Shown here: piece after piece, positions 37,413 to 39,269 of the stretch
Layout: each line of letters begins with the position of its first letter
Numbering within the stretch: position 1 is the first letter of the stretch
Source: Mycobacterium sp.
GTDB taxonomy: Bacteria > Actinomycetota > Actinomycetes > Mycobacteriales > Mycobacteriaceae
Reading direction: 5' to 3'
Length of the DNA stretch: 39,269 nucleotides
Assembly (NCBI RefSeq): GCF_025965855.1
Contig: NZ_JAOPWB010000355.1
Span: 1 to 39,269 of the forward strand
Program-made: the position numbers and the translations under genes
The notes under the pieces: model-generated
What the model saw: only the letters and a program-made list of their open reading frames with translations
What the model was told of the DNA's origin: nothing
The model's database searches: none

Positions 37413-38752
37413 GGCCTGCGCGTCAGCGCCTCGGCGGCCGCCTCGGCCCACTGCCGCCACTGTTCCGCGTTGGCCCTGGCCTCGTCGGCCTCCCTGGTCC
37501 GGCCGGCCGCCGCCGCCTTCTGGGCCTGCTGCTCGTACTGCTCGGCGCGCGTCCGGAACTGCTCGGCGCGGGCCTGCGCCTGCGGATCGGACCAGTCCGC
37601 GTCGCCGGCGTCGCGCAGCTTCTTCTCGACCGCGCGCAGGCGCCGCTCCAGCTCGGCGGAGCGTTCCCGCGGCACCTTTCCGATCGCGTCCCACTTGTCG
37701 GCGATGGACCGCAGCGCCGCCCGGGCCGCATCGATATTGCCGGTGTCGATCTTTTCCGCTTCGGCCAGCAGCGCCTCCTTGGCGGTGGCGTTGGCCCGAA
37801 ACTCGGCGTCCTTCTCGGCCGTCGCGGCGTTGCGGGCCGAGAAGAAGCAGTCCTGGGCAGCCTTGAAGCGGCGCCAGAGGGAATCGTCGACGTCCCTCGT
37901 CGCACGCCCGGCCGCCTTCCACTCGGTGAGCAGCTTCCGGAATTCGGCGCTGGTGGCGGTCCAGTCCGTCGAATCGGACAATTCCTCGGCGCGCTCGCAG
38001 AGCCGTTGCTTGGACTGCCGGATGCCCGACCGCTCCCGGTCCAGCTCGGCGAAATGGGATCCGCGCCGCCGGTTGAAGGTGTCCCGCGCCGCCGAATAGC
38101 GCTTCCACAACGCGTCGTCGACTTTTCGGTCCAGGCCGCTGATCGTCTTCCACTCGTCGAGGATTGCCCGCAGCCGGTCGCCCGCGGTCTTCCACTGCGT
38201 CGCGTTGGCGGCCAGGTCCTCGGCCTCGGCGGCCAGGGCCTCCTTGCGGGCGGTCTGGGCGGCCCGATGCTCCTCACGCTTGGAGCGCCCTTCGGCGATG
38301 ATCGCGTCCACGCGCTCGAGCAGGCCGGCCAGCCGGCCCGCCAGCGCGTCGACGTCACCCAGGACGCTCGCGGTCGGCAACGTCTCGGACAGCGCGGACG
38401 CGTGGGCCCTGATCTTGCGGGCGTCCCCGGTCCCCGATGCCAGCCGTTCCTCCATGAGGGTGACCTCGGTGCTCAGGTCATCGAAGCGCCGGCCGAAGTG
38501 GGTAAAGGCGGCCTCGCGGTCGCCGGCCTGCCAGGAGCCGACGATGCGCTCGCCGGCCGAACTGATCAGCCAGACGGTGCCGTCGTCGTCGACGCGTCCG
38601 AACCGGTGTGGATCGCTGGCCGGGTGCGCGGCCAGCGGGTGGTGGGCGGGTCGCGGCCCCGGGGCCGGAGGCCGCGGTCCGGGACGCGGTCCCGGACGCG
38701 GCGCCGGCTTGGGTGAGGCGTTGCTGCCGGGCTCGTCGGACGTCATGCGCAT
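37409..38752 (-). CDS. DUF349 coiled-coil protein (Rv2731-like, 447 aa)
   Basis: At least three DUF349 repeats are visible, each with the pattern W-K-x-A/I-G, then D-x-x-L-W-x-x-F/Y-x-A-x-D-x-[24 protein letters not shown] with [29 protein letters not shown] with [15 protein letters not shown], and [27 protein letters not shown]. The N-terminus is Pro/Ala-rich (about 30 residues). The C-terminal 100 residues are a charged coiled coil. DUF349 proteins are helical and of unknown biochemical role. ATG 38752 sits 10 nt after AGGAGG; GTG 38758 and ATG 38746 are alternatives in the same frame. Confidence 0.88.
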   Translation of the reverse strand: MRMTSDEPGSNASPKPAPRPGPRPGPRPPAPGPRPAHHPLAAHPASDPHRFGRVDDDGTVWLISSAGERIVGSWQAGDREAAFTHFGRRFDDLSTEVTLMEERLASGTGDARKIRAHASALSETLPTASVLGDVDALAGRLAGLLERVDAIIAEGRSKREEHRAAQTARKEALAAEAEDLAANATQWKTAGDRLRAILDEWKTISGLDRKVDDALWKRYSAARDTFNRRRGSHFAELDRERSGIRQSKQRLCERAEELSDSTDWTATSAEFRKLLTEWKAAGRATRDVDDSLWRRFKAAQDCFFSARNAATAEKDAEFRANATAKEALLAEAEKIDTGNIDAARAALRSIADKWDAIGKVPRERSAELERRLRAVEKKLRDAGDADWSDPQAQARAEQFRTRAEQYEQQAQKAAAAGRTREADEARANAEQWRQWAEAAAEALTRRP

Positions 38753-39269
38753 CGTCACCAACCCTCCTGCAACCTTTCGCGCGGTAATGTCCCGCGCGCC
38801 CGCCGCGCGTGGCGGCTCCTTAATGCTCATCGACCGGTTCCAACAGTATTCAAGCAGCTTGGCGGGCGTCGCGCGCCTATCTTTTGGCGCCGCCGGCCAT
38901 CGCCCGCGTCGGCTAGCTTCGCAAATGCCGTGGCGGGGCGGCGCACCGCCCCGGACGGGACCGATCGACCGTAGCTCGTTGGCTTGGGCAAATGGGCCGC
39001 AGCGGGGATAACGGTTGGATTCCACCGTCGCTCCGGCCATTTGGCGGCGGCGCGCGGCCCGGTACCGTTGCGGAGGCCGATGGTCGTTTTGCCCGCGGCT
39101 CGGGAGGCGGTGGATGGCGATGGCGGCCCGGCACAGCAAAGCGCGAATCCGGGGGTTTTACGCAAGTGCCGCATGGTTCATCGACGGATCAGCGGGGTCC
39201 GACGGGGCGCCCGGGCACTACAGTGGTCGTTGAACTGTTCTGGAACGGCACGTGTACATACAGCTTCGG
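38753..39269. other. 517-bp region with no recognised gene, right edge
   Basis: Neither strand has a convincing coding frame here. It holds the upstream region of the leftward DUF349 gene, with AT-leaning sequence around 38838-38885 (ACAGTATTCAAGCAG). Near the right edge, TGGAACGGCACGTGTACATACAG (39240-39262 region, given here as two short words TGGAACGGCA and CGTGTACATA) looks promoter-like. A rightward gene may begin beyond the window. Confidence 0.5.

Noticed and set aside
39015..39233. A 72-codon plus-strand frame at the right edge
   Set aside because: Trp/Arg/Ala-rich with no motif or ribosome-binding site; no support as a gene.

Overview
The window is high-GC actinobacterial DNA. Gene content and order point to a slow-growing, non-tuberculous Mycobacterium, possibly close to the M. 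avium complex. The right two-thirds follows the M. tuberculosis Rv2765-to-Rv2731 neighbourhood: dienelactone hydrolase, thyA, dfrA, hsdM/hsdS, thyX, dapA, RNase J, ftsK, argA, pgsA3, clgR, pspA, ephG, recA, recX, miaB and a DUF349 protein. Some pieces familiar from M. tuberculosis are missing. recA has no intein, no PE_PGRS gene lies beside ephG, and no toxin-antitoxin genes lie around hsdM. Gene names rest on recognising protein families and this order; no database search was run.

Left part (1-12 kb). This is a lipid-metabolism block. It starts with the tail of an SDR and a decayed flavodoxin fragment. A TesB-like thioesterase diverges from a rightward run: acyl-CoA synthetase, a single-chain BC-BT-BCCP-CT long-chain acyl-CoA carboxylase, an SDR and two acyl-CoA dehydrogenases that look like a heteromeric pair. 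The carboxylase reading frame is broken by one extra T near base 3559. A small secreted Gly/Cys-repeat protein, a PAS-only protein, an AT-rich island and a GT1 glycosyltransferase follow.

Middle (12-27 kb). thyA-dfrA lie behind a tandemly duplicated 57-bp promoter block. They are followed by a DivIVA-like coiled coil, a YcaQ/AlkX-type winged-helix glycosylase, an hsdM-hsdS pair without hsdR, and thyX-dapA-rnj. A leftward ABM-SDR-methyltransferase operon lies before ftsK. Many genes here have a TAnnnT -10 box 6-7 nt before the start codon, as expected for leaderless mRNAs.

Right (27-39 kb). pgsA3 leads into clgR, pspA and pspM (envelope stress), with a SigE-type promoter in front of clgR. Leftward DUF5313 and ephG follow, then a glycosyltransferase and a DUF3046 protein. 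A FhuF-like [2Fe-2S] protein is preceded by a clear cobalamin riboswitch on the minus strand. This riboswitch lies back to back with the SOS-controlled recA-recX promoter. miaB, a membrane protein and a DUF349 protein complete the window. The riboswitch-FhuF unit, the frameshifted carboxylase and the duplicated thyA promoter are the most notable observations.
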